Shown: positions 24,067 to 32,686 of the stretch, piece after piece
Layout of the letters: each line of letters starts with the position of its first letter
Numbering within the stretch: position 1 is the stretch's first letter
Assembly (NCBI GenBank): GCA_963781595.1
Contig: CAWAGG010000006.1
Coordinates: 186,001-250,000, forward strand
Direction: 5' to 3'
Length of the DNA stretch: 64,000 bases
Source of the DNA: JBEDUK01 sp963781595
GTDB taxonomy: Bacteria; Actinomycetota; UBA4738
Made by a program: the position numbers and the translations under genes
Notes under the pieces: model-generated
What the model was told of the DNA's origin: nothing
What the model saw: the letters and a program-made list of their open reading frames with translations, nothing else
Databases searched by the model: none

Positions 24067-25091
24067 CCCTTGGCCGGGTGCCTCCCCCAGTCATCGAAGC
24101 GGCGTCCGATCTCGACGTCACCGATACGGCCGAGCTCGGCCGGTATCGAGATCTCTTCCTGCGGGCCCCGGCGATCTACCTCGTCACCGACACGGACGGA
24201 ACCGTTCGCGACGCGAACGCCGCGGCCCTCGCCTTCTTCCACGTCCCCGCGGGCGAGATCCTCGGGACCGAGCTCCTGCTCCTCACGACGTCGGACGCCC
24301 GGCGTGACCTCGCCGGACGACTCGCCTCGTTCGCGGCGGGCGGGGCCACGGAGGAGTGGGAGGTCCGGTTCGACGTGCCGGGACGAGGAGCAGGCGTGAC
24401 CGCCATCGCAGCCGTTTCCGACATACGTGACCGGCGCGGCCGGATCCTCGGTCTCCGGTGGGTGCTCCATGACATCACGGAGCGCAAGCGAGCCGAGTCG
24501 CGGATCGCGCATCTGGCGTTCCACGACGGTCTGACCGGCCTGCCGAACAAGCTCCTGTTCGATGAGCTCGTGACCCTCGCGCTCGCCAGAGCCCGGCGCG
24601 ACGGATCGGCCGTCGCGCTCCTGTACCTCGACCTCGACAGCTTCAAGGAAGTCAACGACAGGCTGGGTCACTCGTCCGGCGACGACCTGTTGCAGCAGAT
24701 CGCGGGCAGGCTGATCACCGCGAGCCGAAGGACCGACGCGGTGGCCCGGCTCGGCGGTGACGAGTTCGCCGTCCTCCTCGCCGACCTCCGGATCACGGTT
24801 GGCAGCGCGCCCGGCTACGCGACGGCGCTCCGCGTTGCAGCTCGGATCCGGCGCGCGCTGGCTGCTCCCTACACGCTGCCCGATGGCGCGGCGCACGTCG
24901 AAGCGAGCGTCGGCATCGCCGTGTTCCCCAGCGACGCATCGAACGAGCAGGACCTCATGCGGACCGCCGACGCCGCCATGTACGAGGTCAAGAGGGGCAA
25001 GACGGACGCGGGCTGGGCCGAGGCTGTACCGGCCTCGCGGACCCCTGGCGCTCGGCGAGCGGATCCCGTGCCTCGAACCGGGCGACCGTAG
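24063..25091 (+). CDS. PAS-GGDEF diguanylate cyclase
   Basis: 342 residues, cytoplasmic (no membrane helix). A PAS domain spans about 25-140 (YRDLFLRAPAIYLVTDTDGTVRDANAAA; closing LRWVLHDITERKRAE). A GGDEF domain spans about 150-320: HDGLTGLPNK, LYLDLDSFKEVNDRLGHSSGD and an intact active site RLGGDEFAVLL, then SVGIAVFP and the final DAAMYEVKRGK. It should make cyclic di-GMP in response to a PAS-sensed signal. No RxxD inhibitory site is obvious immediately before GGDEF. Translation is coupled to the upstream Cys-motif gene by ATGA. Confidence 0.93.
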   Translation: MTLGRVPPPVIEAASDLDVTDTAELGRYRDLFLRAPAIYLVTDTDGTVRDANAAALAFFHVPAGEILGTELLLLTTSDARRDLAGRLASFAAGGATEEWEVRFDVPGRGAGVTAIAAVSDIRDRRGRILGLRWVLHDITERKRAESRIAHLAFHDGLTGLPNKLLFDELVTLALARARRDGSAVALLYLDLDSFKEVNDRLGHSSGDDLLQQIAGRLITASRRTDAVARLGGDEFAVLLADLRITVGSAPGYATALRVAARIRRALAAPYTLPDGAAHVEASVGIAVFPSDASNEQDLMRTADAAMYEVKRGKTDAGWAEAVPASRTPGARRADPVPRTGRP

Positions 25092-25128
25092 GGTGGGCTC
25101 GTCAACGGGGCGCGAGCAACGGGCCTCC

Positions 25129-25788
25129 GTGGCACGGGACGCAGTCAAGCCGACCTGGCGCGGGGTGCTCCATCAGGCGGCGTTCTTCGTCGCGATCCCA
25201 GCCGGATTGACGCTGGTCGCCGTCGCGCAGGGAACGTCGGCCCGCGTCGCGGCCATCGTCTACTCGATCAGCCTGGTTGGGATGTATGGGACGAGCGCCG
25301 CGTATCACCGCCTGGCGCGTTCGGAAGCGGCCCGGCGGTGGCTCAAGCGCCTCGACCACTCGATGATCTTCGTGCTGATCGCTGGCACCACCACGCCGGT
25401 CGCCCTGTTCGGCCTGCAGCCACCGTGGTCGTTCGTGTTGCTCGTCGTCGTGTGGGGTGGCGCCGCCGCCGGCATCGCGATGAAGACGTTCGGGATCGAG
25501 CGGTTCCGGGTCGTGACCGGCGCCCTCTACATCGCCATCGGGTGGATCGTCATCGTGTTCGCGCCCCAGCTGATCCGAGGGTTGAGCCGAGAGAGCCTCC
25601 TGCTCGTCCTCCTCGGCGGCGTCCTGTACACGTGCGGGGCCATCGTCCTGTTGCGGAACCGGCCGGATCCCGCGCCGGCGACCTTCGGGTACCACGAGAT
25701 CTGGCACTCCATGGTGATCGCTGCGAGCGCTTGCCACTACGTCGCCGTTCTGCTGATCCTCCTCGCCGCGAGGACGGCGATCGGCTGA
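25129..25788 (+). CDS. Hemolysin III / PAQR family membrane protein
   Basis: 219 residues (from GTG at 25129) with seven predicted helices. Family marks are AAYHRLARSEAARRWLKRLDHSMIFVLIAGTTTPVAL (Ser/His/Asp zinc-site residues, read in parts) and FGYHEIWHSMVIAASACHY with the two closing histidines. Members are PAQR-like proteins with a hydrolase-type zinc site; a haemolysin role is historical naming. A second GTG directly after the GGDEF stop (25093) is an alternative start that would couple the genes. A strong terminator follows at 25808. Confidence 0.88.
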   Translation: MARDAVKPTWRGVLHQAAFFVAIPAGLTLVAVAQGTSARVAAIVYSISLVGMYGTSAAYHRLARSEAARRWLKRLDHSMIFVLIAGTTTPVALFGLQPPWSFVLLVVVWGGAAAGIAMKTFGIERFRVVTGALYIAIGWIVIVFAPQLIRGLSRESLLLVLLGGVLYTCGAIVLLRNRPDPAPATFGYHEIWHSMVIAASACHYVAVLLILLAARTAIG

Positions 25789-25807
25789 TCGCTGAGGCTC
25801 GCCGACG

Positions 25808-25828
25808 AGGGGAGACACATGCTCCCCT
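25808..25828 (+). terminator. Intrinsic terminator after hemolysin-III gene
   Basis: AGGGGAG and CTCCCCT arms with a 7-nt loop, followed by ATCTATTT, a T-rich tail that is unusual in this GC-rich sequence. Located 20 bp after the stop codon. Confidence 0.7.
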
Positions 25829-26058
25829 ATCTATTTCCGCGGGAATCGCGACAGATCCGTCTCGGCCTGTGCATGCTCTTGGAGGACGCGACCCCGTCAG
25901 TGACGGGAGCAGAGTACCCACGGGATCACATCCGCCCATCCGGTCCCACCCGCCCATCCAGGCTCACGAGTCGACACTCCGGAGTGGTTCTGACCTCTCG
26001 ATCCGGCTCGCCGCTCGCCTCGGGCGCTCAGGGCCATTGAGCCGAAGGAGACAACACC

Positions 26059-26367
26059 ATGCAGCAGTGTCTGCGCATCGCGAGCTACAAGATCACCAAG
26101 GGCAGCTTCGCCGACATCGTCGATGCGGCCAAGGGCGGCATGCTCAAGACGTTCAAGGACCAGCCTGGGTTCATCCGCTACGGACTCGCCGACACCGGCG
26201 AGAGCACCTGTCTGTCGATCAGCCTGTGGGAGACGCACGCCCAGGCCGAGGCGGCCGTGCCCGTGGCAGCGACCTGGGTGCGCGAGCACCTCGGTGACCG
26301 CGTCGAGCTTCGCTCGAACCAGGTGGGCGACCTCGCGTTCTTCGAGGGCGTGCCCGCGACCGTCTGA
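26059..26367 (+). CDS. Small ABM-like alpha-beta-barrel protein
   Basis: 102 residues: MQQCLRIASYKI strand, helix, PGFIRYGLADTGESTCLSISLWET and a terminal FFEG. The pattern is that of a dimeric ferredoxin-like (ABM/Dabb-type) fold. GAAGGAG lies 9 nt before the ATG and a strong terminator follows, so it is a well-bounded single-gene unit. The role is unknown. It is of the same general type as the protein at 17962. Confidence 0.7.
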   Translation: MQQCLRIASYKITKGSFADIVDAAKGGMLKTFKDQPGFIRYGLADTGESTCLSISLWETHAQAEAAVPVAATWVREHLGDRVELRSNQVGDLAFFEGVPATV

Positions 26368-26419
26368 CCGAACGGTACTCCGAACCCGGCGTGGCCACAC
26401 CACGCTCGGCGGTCGAACG

Positions 26420-26447
26420 AAGGGAGCCCACCGTCGTGGGCTCCCTT
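26420..26447 (+). terminator. Strong intrinsic terminator
   Basis: AAGGGAGCCCAC and GTGGGCTCCCTT form a 12-bp perfect stem with a 4-nt loop CGTC, followed by CTTCCGTT. It ends the ABM-like gene at 26367. Its position shows that the YihY gene should not start at the ATG at 26391. Confidence 0.8.
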
Positions 26448-26555
26448 CTTCCGTTGGCGGACGCGGTTCACGCCGGCGGCGATGACCGTTCCAGTGCATG
26501 CGGTACGTTTCGTGCCCGGATCGAACGTCGACTCGACGGACCGGCGGTGCGTGGG

Positions 26556-27461
26556 GTGAACGAGACCGAACCGACGAAGCACGGCCGCGTCTCGTCCAGC
26601 GTCGCACGCGTGAGGGCGCGCGCCGAGGCGACGGCGGCCCGGATCGAAGACGCGAGACCGCGGTTCAGCGCACTCGACATCGGCCTGCAGACGTACGAAC
26701 GCGACCGGGGCGCCGGCGGCAACCTCCTAGCCGGAGCGCTCGCGTTCCGAGCGTTCCTGTGGTTGATCCCGTACGTCTTCGTGGTGGTCGCAGGACTGGG
26801 CTTCGCCGCCGCAGCCGGCTCCGCCACGCCCGGAGAGGTCGCACACCGCTTCGGGATCACCGGCTTCGCGGCGCAGCAGATCGCGTCGGTGGCGTCGCAG
26901 GCCGAAGGCGGGCGCTGGCTCGCCCTCGCGGTGGGGTTGATCGCGCTGTTCGGAGCCAGCAGAGCCGCCGCGAAAGGGCTCCGAGCGGTGCACGCGATCG
27001 CGTGGCACACGCCGCCACTCGGGCTGCGGCACGGGAATCGCGCCGGCCTCGTGTTCCTGGGCGGCGCGTCGCTCCTGGTCGGCGCCAGCGCCGCCGCCAG
27101 CTGGCTTCGAGCCTTCTCACCCGCCTACGGGATCATCGTGATCGTCCTGATGTTCGCCTTGTACTCGGCGATCTGGCTCGGCGCCTCGCTGCTGCTGCCG
27201 CACGCCGACGCGCCGTGGCAGGCGCTGCTGCCCGGTGCGCTGCTCTTCGGTCTGGGGCTGCAAGCGATGCACCTGTTCACCGTGTTGTGGCTCTCACACC
27301 AGGTCAGCCACGCGACGCAGACCTACGGCGCGCTGGGCGTGGCCGTCGCGATGCTCGGCGTCCTGTACCTGTTCGGACGGCTGGTCGTCGCGTTCGCGAT
27401 GCTGAACGCCTCGAGGTGGGAGCGGCGCCGGGCCGAGGTCGCGGCGACGTCGCCCACGTAG
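26556..27461 (+). CDS. YihY/BrkB family inner-membrane protein
   Basis: 301 residues from GTG at 26556, with about six helices. The YihY/virulence-factor-BrkB pattern is visible: GGNLLAGALAFRAFLWLIPYVFVVVAGL near the first helix, GASRAAAKGLRAVHAIAW in the first cytoplasmic loop and the C-terminal YGALGVAVAMLGVLYLFGRLVVAFAMLNA. Function uncertain; the family includes proposed transporters. An ATG at 26391 would put the upstream terminator inside the gene and add a non-homologous tail, so GTG 26556 is preferred. It is convergent with a cyclase pseudogene. Confidence 0.82.
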   Translation: MNETEPTKHGRVSSSVARVRARAEATAARIEDARPRFSALDIGLQTYERDRGAGGNLLAGALAFRAFLWLIPYVFVVVAGLGFAAAAGSATPGEVAHRFGITGFAAQQIASVASQAEGGRWLALAVGLIALFGASRAAAKGLRAVHAIAWHTPPLGLRHGNRAGLVFLGGASLLVGASAAASWLRAFSPAYGIIVIVLMFALYSAIWLGASLLLPHADAPWQALLPGALLFGLGLQAMHLFTVLWLSHQVSHATQTYGALGVAVAMLGVLYLFGRLVVAFAMLNASRWERRRAEVAATSPT

Positions 27462-27472
27462 GACGCAGGCGA

Positions 27473-28313
27473 TTCAGTCGTTCGCGGGCGAGGCTTCGGA
27501 ACCTTCGGTCGACGGCTCGTCCGGCTGGCCGGGATCGGATCCGGTCGCTCCTGCCGAACGTGAGCGCGTAGACCTCCTGCCCTCTCGGGTACTCCTTCGT
27601 GGGCCGCAGCTCGCGGGCCACCGTGACGCCGAGCGCCTCGTAGACGCCGTCCTGTTCGCGCTGCAACCGTTCGCCGAGGTAGACGTTCGCGACGATCTCC
27701 TGCGGGAGCGCTGCCGCGGTGACCATGCGCACCGCGCCGACGACCGGTGAGCCGACGACCGTCAGCTCGTCCGCGATCTTCACGAGGTACCCGGGCCCCG
27801 CGTCCAGTCCCATCGAGAGACCGACGCCCGCGGACGGGTTCCTGGAATTGCTGCGGAAGTCCTCCAGGACGCGCCGGTGGAACAGCTCGATCAGCGTGTG
27901 GGCCGTGTGCACGATGTCGCCGACGGCCTGGACGAACCGATCCTCGTACTCGTCCGCCGACACGCTCTGCACGATCCATTACGCGAGGAACCCATCCCCG
28001 GTGAACTTGTCGAACCATCCTCCGGACCTCCGGATCCCCTGCCTGACGGAGGTCACGAACTTGTCCATCACGAGCGCGAACCGTTCGAACCTGACGGCTT
28101 CCTTCATGAGCGTCGTGGACTCGCGGAGTCGGCGGCCATCACGAACATCTGGATCGGCTCGCCGTCGATCACGGCATCGAGCAGTTCGGCCGTGCTGAAC
28201 CGCTGGTCCCAGTCGGGCGGAGCGTGCGGCTTCAGCGACCGCGCGACGCGCGCACGCTCACGGTCTTGGTTCCGGGTTCGCGGTCCTGCCCCGGGCGGTC
28301 GCTCGGGCGCCAT
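27473..28313 (-). pseudogene. Broken class III nucleotidyl cyclase, three lesions
   Basis: Reading the minus strand from ATG at 28313 (GGAGG just upstream), an N-terminal part ends at MFVMAAD, then a one-base deletion near 28128 moves the frame; the next frame gives RESTTLMKEAVRFERFALVM and GGWFDKFTGDGFLA, an in-frame TAA (27981-27979), then WIVQSVSADEYEDRF and LDAGPGYLVKIADELTVVG-SPVVGAVRM. A third shift near 27550 restores an acidic tail DEPSTEGSEASPAND ending in TGA at 27473-27475. Joined, this is one catalytic domain of about 280 residues with both metal Asp positions (AD-RES and GDG). The NxxxR motif near the end reads VGAVR, lacking Asn. It cannot be translated as one product; sequencing error is a remote alternative for three lesions. 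Confidence 0.75.
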
Positions 28314-28349
28314 CGCACCTCCGCTGGCGTGGGGAGACGGGCCGTCAGT

Positions 28350-28790
28350 CTAGCCCGACGCCTCCGCGTCTCCCGCCGGCGGACCGAACACGAGCGTGAG
28401 CCATGAACGCAAGGCCCGCTCGGCCTCGTCTCGATCGACGCCGTCCGCGAAGAGGTGATGGCCGATCACCACCGTGCCGTCGAAGCCGCTGATGAACCGA
28501 TACAGCGCGTCGGTCCGATCCTCGATGCGGTAGTCGAACCGGTGGAAGGTCCCGTCCGGCGCCGCGGTGCTCGTGCTCGCGAACCGTCTGGGCGGATCCC
28601 AGGTGGTCACGGTGGACTCGTCGGTGTAGTCGCCGATGCTCCAGCGGACGGTGCCGCCCTCGCGAGGTTCGATCTGGCTGCGGCCCATGAACCAGGAGTC
28701 CATGCCCGGGCCCGTGGCGATCGCCTCCCAGACCTGCTCGGGGCTGGCGCCGACCTCGAGGTCCTTCGTGATCTCGAACCGGTGTGCCAC
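28350..28790 (-). CDS. AHSA1/SRPBCC-domain protein
   Basis: 146 residues from GTG at 28790 (GGAG 9 nt upstream). Recognisable START-like hallmark EITKDLEVGASPEQVWEAIATGPGMDSWFMG, then a hydrophobic-cavity beta-sheet and terminal helix ERALRSWL. Such proteins bind hydrophobic ligands. It begins 14 bp after the ECF sigma stop, so it forms an operon with sigma and DGPF genes, a known context for these families. Substrate unknown. Confidence 0.88.
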   Translation of the reverse strand: MAHRFEITKDLEVGASPEQVWEAIATGPGMDSWFMGRSQIEPREGGTVRWSIGDYTDESTVTTWDPPRRFASTSTAAPDGTFHRFDYRIEDRTDALYRFISGFDGTVVIGHHLFADGVDRDEAERALRSWLTLVFGPPAGDAEASG

Positions 28791-28804
28791 GGCTACGCTC
28801 CTCC

Positions 28805-30100
28805 TCAGGCCATGCTACCGGCCACGCGTCCGCGATCCCGCGACGGCGTCGACGCCGCGCGACCGAGCAGGAGCTCGCGCTCACGCGCGTTGGGGGTGAG
28901 CGAGGCGGCTCGTTCGAACTCCCGCCGCGCCTCGTCGTACCGGTCGAGCTTCGCGAGCAGATCGCCGCGGACGCTCGGCAGGAGGTGGTAGTCGCGAAGC
29001 GACGGCTCCGAGGTCAGCGCATCGACCAGCTCGAGGCCCGCCGCGGGGCCGAACGCCATCGCGACCGCGACCGCCCGGTTCAGCTCGACGACCGGCGACG
29101 GCATGATCTGCGCGAGCGCGTCGTAGAGCGCGACGATGCGCACCCAGTCGGACTCCTCCGGGGTCCGCGCGCGTGCGTGGCACGCCGCGATCGCCGCCTG
29201 CAGCGCGTATGGACCGAGGGTGCCCCCGAGCGCCTCGGCGCGGCCCAGTGCCGCCAGCCCGCGGCGGATCAGGAGCCGGTCCCAGCGGCTCCGGTCCTGA
29301 TCGAGCAGCAGCACCGGCTCGCCTCCCGGACCCACCCGTGCGCGCAGTCGCGACGCCTGGATCTCCATCAGGGCGACGAGGCCGTGAACATCCGGCTCGT
29401 CCGGGGCCAGCTGCGCCAGGATCCGGCCGAGGCGCAGCGCGTCCTCGCAGAGCTCCGGCCGCACCCAGTCGTCGCCGGCGCTCGCCGAGTAGCCTTCGTT
29501 GAACACGAGGTAGATCACTTCCAGCACCGACGACAGGCGTTCGGCGCGCTCGGCCGCGGCGGGAACCTCGAACGGCACGCGCGCCTCGGCGAGGGTGCGC
29601 TTGGCTCGCACGATCCTCTGCGCGATGGTCGGCTCCGGGACGAGGAACGCGTGCGCGATCTCCCCGGTCGTCAGGCCACCCAGCAGGCGGAGGGTCAGGG
29701 CAACCCGCGCGCCCTGCGACAGGACCGGATGACAGGAGACGAACAGCAGGCGGAGAAGGTCGTCTCTTACCTCGTCGTCGAGCGCGGCCTCGAGGTCGGG
29801 CTCGGAGACCCGCCGTTCGGCCTCCATCTCCCGACCGAGCCGTTCGTGCGTGCGCTCGACCACCTCGCGGCGCCGGAAGTGGTCGAACGCACGCCGCTTC
29901 CCGACGGCCATGAGCCAGGCGCCCGGGTTGGCCGGGACGCCCGACCCGGGCCACTGCCGCAGCGCTGCGACGAGCGCGTCCTGCGCCAGGTCCTCGGCGA
30001 GGCCGACGTCTCCCACGATCCTCGCCAGGCCCGCGATCAGCCTCGGGGACTCGATCCTCCAGACCGCGTCGATCGCCCGTCGCGCGTCGGTCGTCGTCAC
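28805..30100 (-). CDS. ECF sigma factor with C-terminal helical repeats (ECF42-like)
   Basis: 431 residues from GTG at 30100. Region 2 is at about 10-80 (AEDLAQDALVAALRQWPGSGVPANPGAWLMAVGKRRAFDHFRR, read in parts) and region 4 at about 120-190 (GLTTGEIAHAFLVPEPTIAQRIVRAKRTL). A long C-terminal part of about 240 residues contains helical/TPR-like repeats with YSASAGDDWVRPELCEDALRLGRIL and ESDWVRIVALYDALAQIMPSPVVELNRAVAVA. This is the layout of sigma factors partnered with DGPF/YCII proteins, whose gene overlaps this start by GTGA. No anti-sigma gene is visible; such groups are thought to be controlled by the C-terminal extension. Confidence 0.92.
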   Translation of the reverse strand: MTTTDARRAIDAVWRIESPRLIAGLARIVGDVGLAEDLAQDALVAALRQWPGSGVPANPGAWLMAVGKRRAFDHFRRREVVERTHERLGREMEAERRVSEPDLEAALDDEVRDDLLRLLFVSCHPVLSQGARVALTLRLLGGLTTGEIAHAFLVPEPTIAQRIVRAKRTLAEARVPFEVPAAAERAERLSSVLEVIYLVFNEGYSASAGDDWVRPELCEDALRLGRILAQLAPDEPDVHGLVALMEIQASRLRARVGPGGEPVLLLDQDRSRWDRLLIRRGLAALGRAEALGGTLGPYALQAAIAACHARARTPEESDWVRIVALYDALAQIMPSPVVELNRAVAVAMAFGPAAGLELVDALTSEPSLRDYHLLPSVRGDLLAKLDRYDEARREFERAASLTPNARERELLLGRAASTPSRDRGRVAGSMA

Positions 30101-30522
30101 GCCTGCTGCTTCGCGAGCTCCTCGCCGACCTTGCGGTGCCGATCGATGGCCGGGCTCTCGCCGAACTCGTCCAGCTCGAACAGCTGGCGGATCTCGACCT
30201 CGGCGTCCCCGTCGAGCCCGCTGCCCACGTCGAACGGGATGCGCTTCGCCCACTCGATGGCCTCGTCCTTCGACTTCACCTGGATCAGCCAGTAGCCGGC
30301 GACCAGCTCCTTCGACTCGGTGAACGGGCCGTCGATCACGGTGCGCTTCGCGCCGTCGAACCGGACGCGCACGCCCTCGGCGCCCGGGTGGAGGCCGGAG
30401 CCGTCCAGGAGCACGCCGGCCTTGACCAGCTCCTCGTTGTACCGGGCCATCGCGGCCAGCATCTCCTCGCTCGGCAGCTGGCCGGGGTCGGCATCACCCT
30501 TGACGAACACCATGAACCGCAT
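30097..30522 (-). CDS. DGPF/YCII-domain protein
   Basis: 141 residues: MRFMVFVKGDADPGQLPSEE, TVIDGPFTESKELVAGYWLIQVKSKDEAIEWAKRIPF. The DGPF motif and KELVAGYWLIQ are intact. The YCII-like ferredoxin fold has no assigned reaction in this group. ATG at 30522 follows AGGAAGGAG; the frame extends 33 codons further up without support. Stop overlaps the sigma factor start (GTGA), so expression is coupled. Confidence 0.92.
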   Translation of the reverse strand: MRFMVFVKGDADPGQLPSEEMLAAMARYNEELVKAGVLLDGSGLHPGAEGVRVRFDGAKRTVIDGPFTESKELVAGYWLIQVKSKDEAIEWAKRIPFDVGSGLDGDAEVEIRQLFELDEFGESPAIDRHRKVGEELAKQQA

Positions 30523-30789
30523 GGTCTGTCTCCTTCCTGTTCGGGCCGGGGCCCCGGACGATCGACCGGTTCGAACCCTGGCTCCACCTACACGTCGGAT
30601 GAGGTTCGCTGGGATCGACACGCCGGCGGATATCTCTTCCGCGTCGGTACCGATCTGGGGTCCGACCTGGCCGACCGCGGCATCGACGACCGTAGCACCC
30701 GGACGCTGTCCGGCGATGCCGTCGCCCAGGTCGATCGGCCAAACCGGATGAGCAAGGACGCGTGTCCGGCCAGGCCTACGGAGTGGAAC

Positions 30790-31045
30790 CGCTCGTACCA
30801 GCGGAATATACGCAGCGCCCGCAGCGTGTTCCAGCGGCTAGGTCGACCGTCGCCGTCCCCGACGGCGACGTGGACCTTGCCTGGATGCGCGTTCTCCGGC
30901 AGCCAGGTGCCATCGGCCTGCTGCTTGGACCGGAGCAGATCGATCGCTTCGTCCACCCGCGGGTCCGGCACATCCCCGACCGAGCGGAAGTATTCGAGAG
31001 CGCGCAGCACGTCGTGGTGCAACCGGGTCCGAAACTGGCGTGTCT
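30790..31045 (-). pseudogene. C-terminal remnant of a prenyltransferase/squalene-cyclase-repeat-like protein
   Basis: On the minus strand LHHDVLRALEYFRSVG, VDEAIDLLRSKQQADGTW, HPGKVHVAVGDGDG and PSRWNTLRALRIFRWYE are a good match, from memory, to the C-terminal repeats of actinobacterial proteins of this helical-repeat type. The region upstream (31046-31130) is degenerate and has no start with a ribosome site, and the frame continues past the expected end into unrelated sequence. Most likely a 5'-truncated relic. The exact family is uncertain. Confidence 0.5.
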
Positions 31046-31482
31046 TCGCCACGCGCGACAGCGGTTCGGGACGTGCCTGCTTCGCGCATCGCATTACTGC
31101 CGAGCCGTCGTCGCGTGGCGCTACCGACAACGCCGAGGGTGTGCACGCCGCCGTGGACGGCTACGACGGGCGATGTCTATGCCTCTCCGGCCAACGGCTT
31201 CTCAGGTCGTCAGTATGACCGCGAAAGGGGCGGCGGAGTCATCCGTACCCGCCGATGGGTTCTGCCGCCTCAACGGGCACACGTTCCAAGGGACTTGGGA
31301 GAAGAGGCGTTGTAGGGTGCGAGACGAACGGGCCGCAGGAACGCGTCTTCGAATGAGTTCACCGCCCGCCGTTCCCCCACCCGAACGATGAGTCCCGAGT
31401 CGTACCGGAGTCGAAGGAACTGAGCGCCGCGGGGCAGCGGGGCAACGTTGGCGCTGTCGATCCAGCGAAGGAAGGAGGCGCG
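31046..31482. other. Gene-poor stretch, nothing certain
   Basis: No frame has both a ribosome site and a recognisable product. A minus-strand frame at 31270-31440 (RLRYDSGLIVRVGERR, NSFEDAFLRP) looks protein-like but has no start and no family I can name; it could be another relic. It separates the relic above from the YdeI-like gene. Confidence 0.4.
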
Positions 31483-31932
31483 ATGAAGTTCCGGGCAAGC
31501 GTCTTGGCGACCGGCAAGACCGCGACGGGCATCGAAGTTCCGACGGAAGTCGTCGAGAGGCTCGGATCCAAGCGGCCGAAGGTCCGGGCGACGATCAACG
31601 GCTACACGTACCGAAGCAGCGTGGCGCCGATGGGCGGGACGTTCATGCTCAGCGTGAGCGCCGAGGTCCGCGACCGGGCGGCCGTCACGGCGGGCGATAC
31701 CGTCGACGTCGACATCGAACTCGACACCGAGCCCCGCGACGTCGCTATCCCGTCCGACTTCGACAGGGCGCTGCAGGACGACGCCTCCGCGAAACGGTTC
31801 TTCGAAGGGCTCTCCTACAGCCAGAAGCGATGGTTCGTCGACGGCATCGAGGGAGCGAAGAAGCCCGAGACGCGACATCGCCGCGTCGAGGCCGCCATCG
31901 CCAGGCTCCGGGAAGGCAAAGCCCAGCGCTAG
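31483..31932 (+). CDS. DUF1905/YdeI-like protein
   Basis: 149 residues. The N-terminal DUF1905 domain (FRASVLATGKTATGIEVPTEVVERLG, GTFMLSVSAEVRD) is a small beta barrel, and the C-terminal segment LSYSQKRWFVDGIEGAKKPETRHRR is the YdeI/bacteriocin-protection helix-rich motif. Such proteins are thought to help protect against antimicrobial peptides; the evidence for the family is limited. AAGGAGG lies 7 nt before the ATG. It is an intact gene in an otherwise decayed stretch. Confidence 0.82.
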   Translation: MKFRASVLATGKTATGIEVPTEVVERLGSKRPKVRATINGYTYRSSVAPMGGTFMLSVSAEVRDRAAVTAGDTVDVDIELDTEPRDVAIPSDFDRALQDDASAKRFFEGLSYSQKRWFVDGIEGAKKPETRHRRVEAAIARLREGKAQR

Positions 31933-32213
31933 AACCAGATGGGGACGGTCCGATCCCAGGACCAGGTGGCCCGGCACGAGGCTCGGCTGCGCGACGTGAA
32001 GACCGCGGTCCACCGCCTGCTGGACGGCCCGACGCCACGGAGAACTTCGCGCCCGCCTTCTGGTGGCTGACCGCGCCAACCGCCGTGATCTTCCGCGCGC
32101 CGACGGTCGAGTTCGCCTGGGATCCCCACCCTGTCGAGGCCGGCTTCGACACGCCACCTTCGTCACCGGGACGCGCACCGCCCCGTCAGGCAAGCACTGG
32201 GTGGCGAGCAGTT
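31933..32213. other. Noncoding stretch between YdeI-like gene and lipoprotein
   Basis: Only short frames occur, e.g. a 43-codon plus-strand frame at 31939 without a ribosome site. No transposase or known repeat is seen. Confidence 0.35.
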
Positions 32214-32612
32214 TCAGGCGGGAATGGGACAGTCCGTACACACGGGTAGCGTGACGACGGCACCGACCGTCGGGTCGAACCGCACCCACCTGCCCGACCC
32301 CGCCTCTTCAACCGCCAGCACGAACCACCTGCCCGCTGGCATGCCTCGGAACCTGAAGACCCCCGCGCCATCCGTCCTGGTGGTGGCGAAGGGTCTCGGT
32401 GAGTTCGCCCGCCCGCCTCCGAGAACGGAAACTTCCGCCCGGAAGACGCCGACCAGGGCTCCTGCGACCGGCGTCCGATGGCTTCCCTGGCTCGTGCGGC
32501 CGATGACGACCCCCGACAAGATGCCCGGTTGGCGCGGGGGAGGGGACGGTCCGCCAGAGCAGGAGACCAAGACGAACGTCATCAGGGCGAGCAGAGAGAT
32601 ACTCTTGCGCAC
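32214..32612 (-). CDS. Lipoprotein with carboxypeptidase-regulatory-like domain
   Basis: 132 residues. A short positive N-terminus, hydrophobic segment and lipobox LVSCS (Cys near 18) mark an exported lipoprotein. The rest is one beta-sandwich of the carboxypeptidase regulatory-like (transthyretin-like) type: ILSGVVIGRTSQ, GALVGVFRA, TTRTDGAGVFRFRGMPAGRWFVLAVEEAG. GTG start with GGAG 4 nt upstream. Role unknown, perhaps an adhesive or scaffold surface protein. Confidence 0.75.
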   Translation of the reverse strand: MRKSISLLALMTFVLVSCSGGPSPPPRQPGILSGVVIGRTSQGSHRTPVAGALVGVFRAEVSVLGGGRANSPRPFATTRTDGAGVFRFRGMPAGRWFVLAVEEAGSGRWVRFDPTVGAVVTLPVCTDCPIPA

Positions 32613-32686
32613 ACCGCTCCGACGCCGATCCCCGGTGCCTCTGTTCCGGATACGTTCACGGCGACGAGGAAGAGCCCACCGCTCGG

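Noticed and set aside
25819..26040. 73-codon plus-strand frame
   Set aside because: Its start overlaps the terminator hairpin of the hemolysin-III gene and the product shows no recognisable feature.
26391..26555. Longer YihY start at ATG 26391
   Set aside because: It would place a 12-bp terminator hairpin inside the gene and add a tail without membrane character.
27473..28313. Calling the broken cyclase a Pycsar defence system
   Set aside because: No effector gene is next to it and the frame is broken in three places; similarity to Pycsar cyclases is only a general impression.
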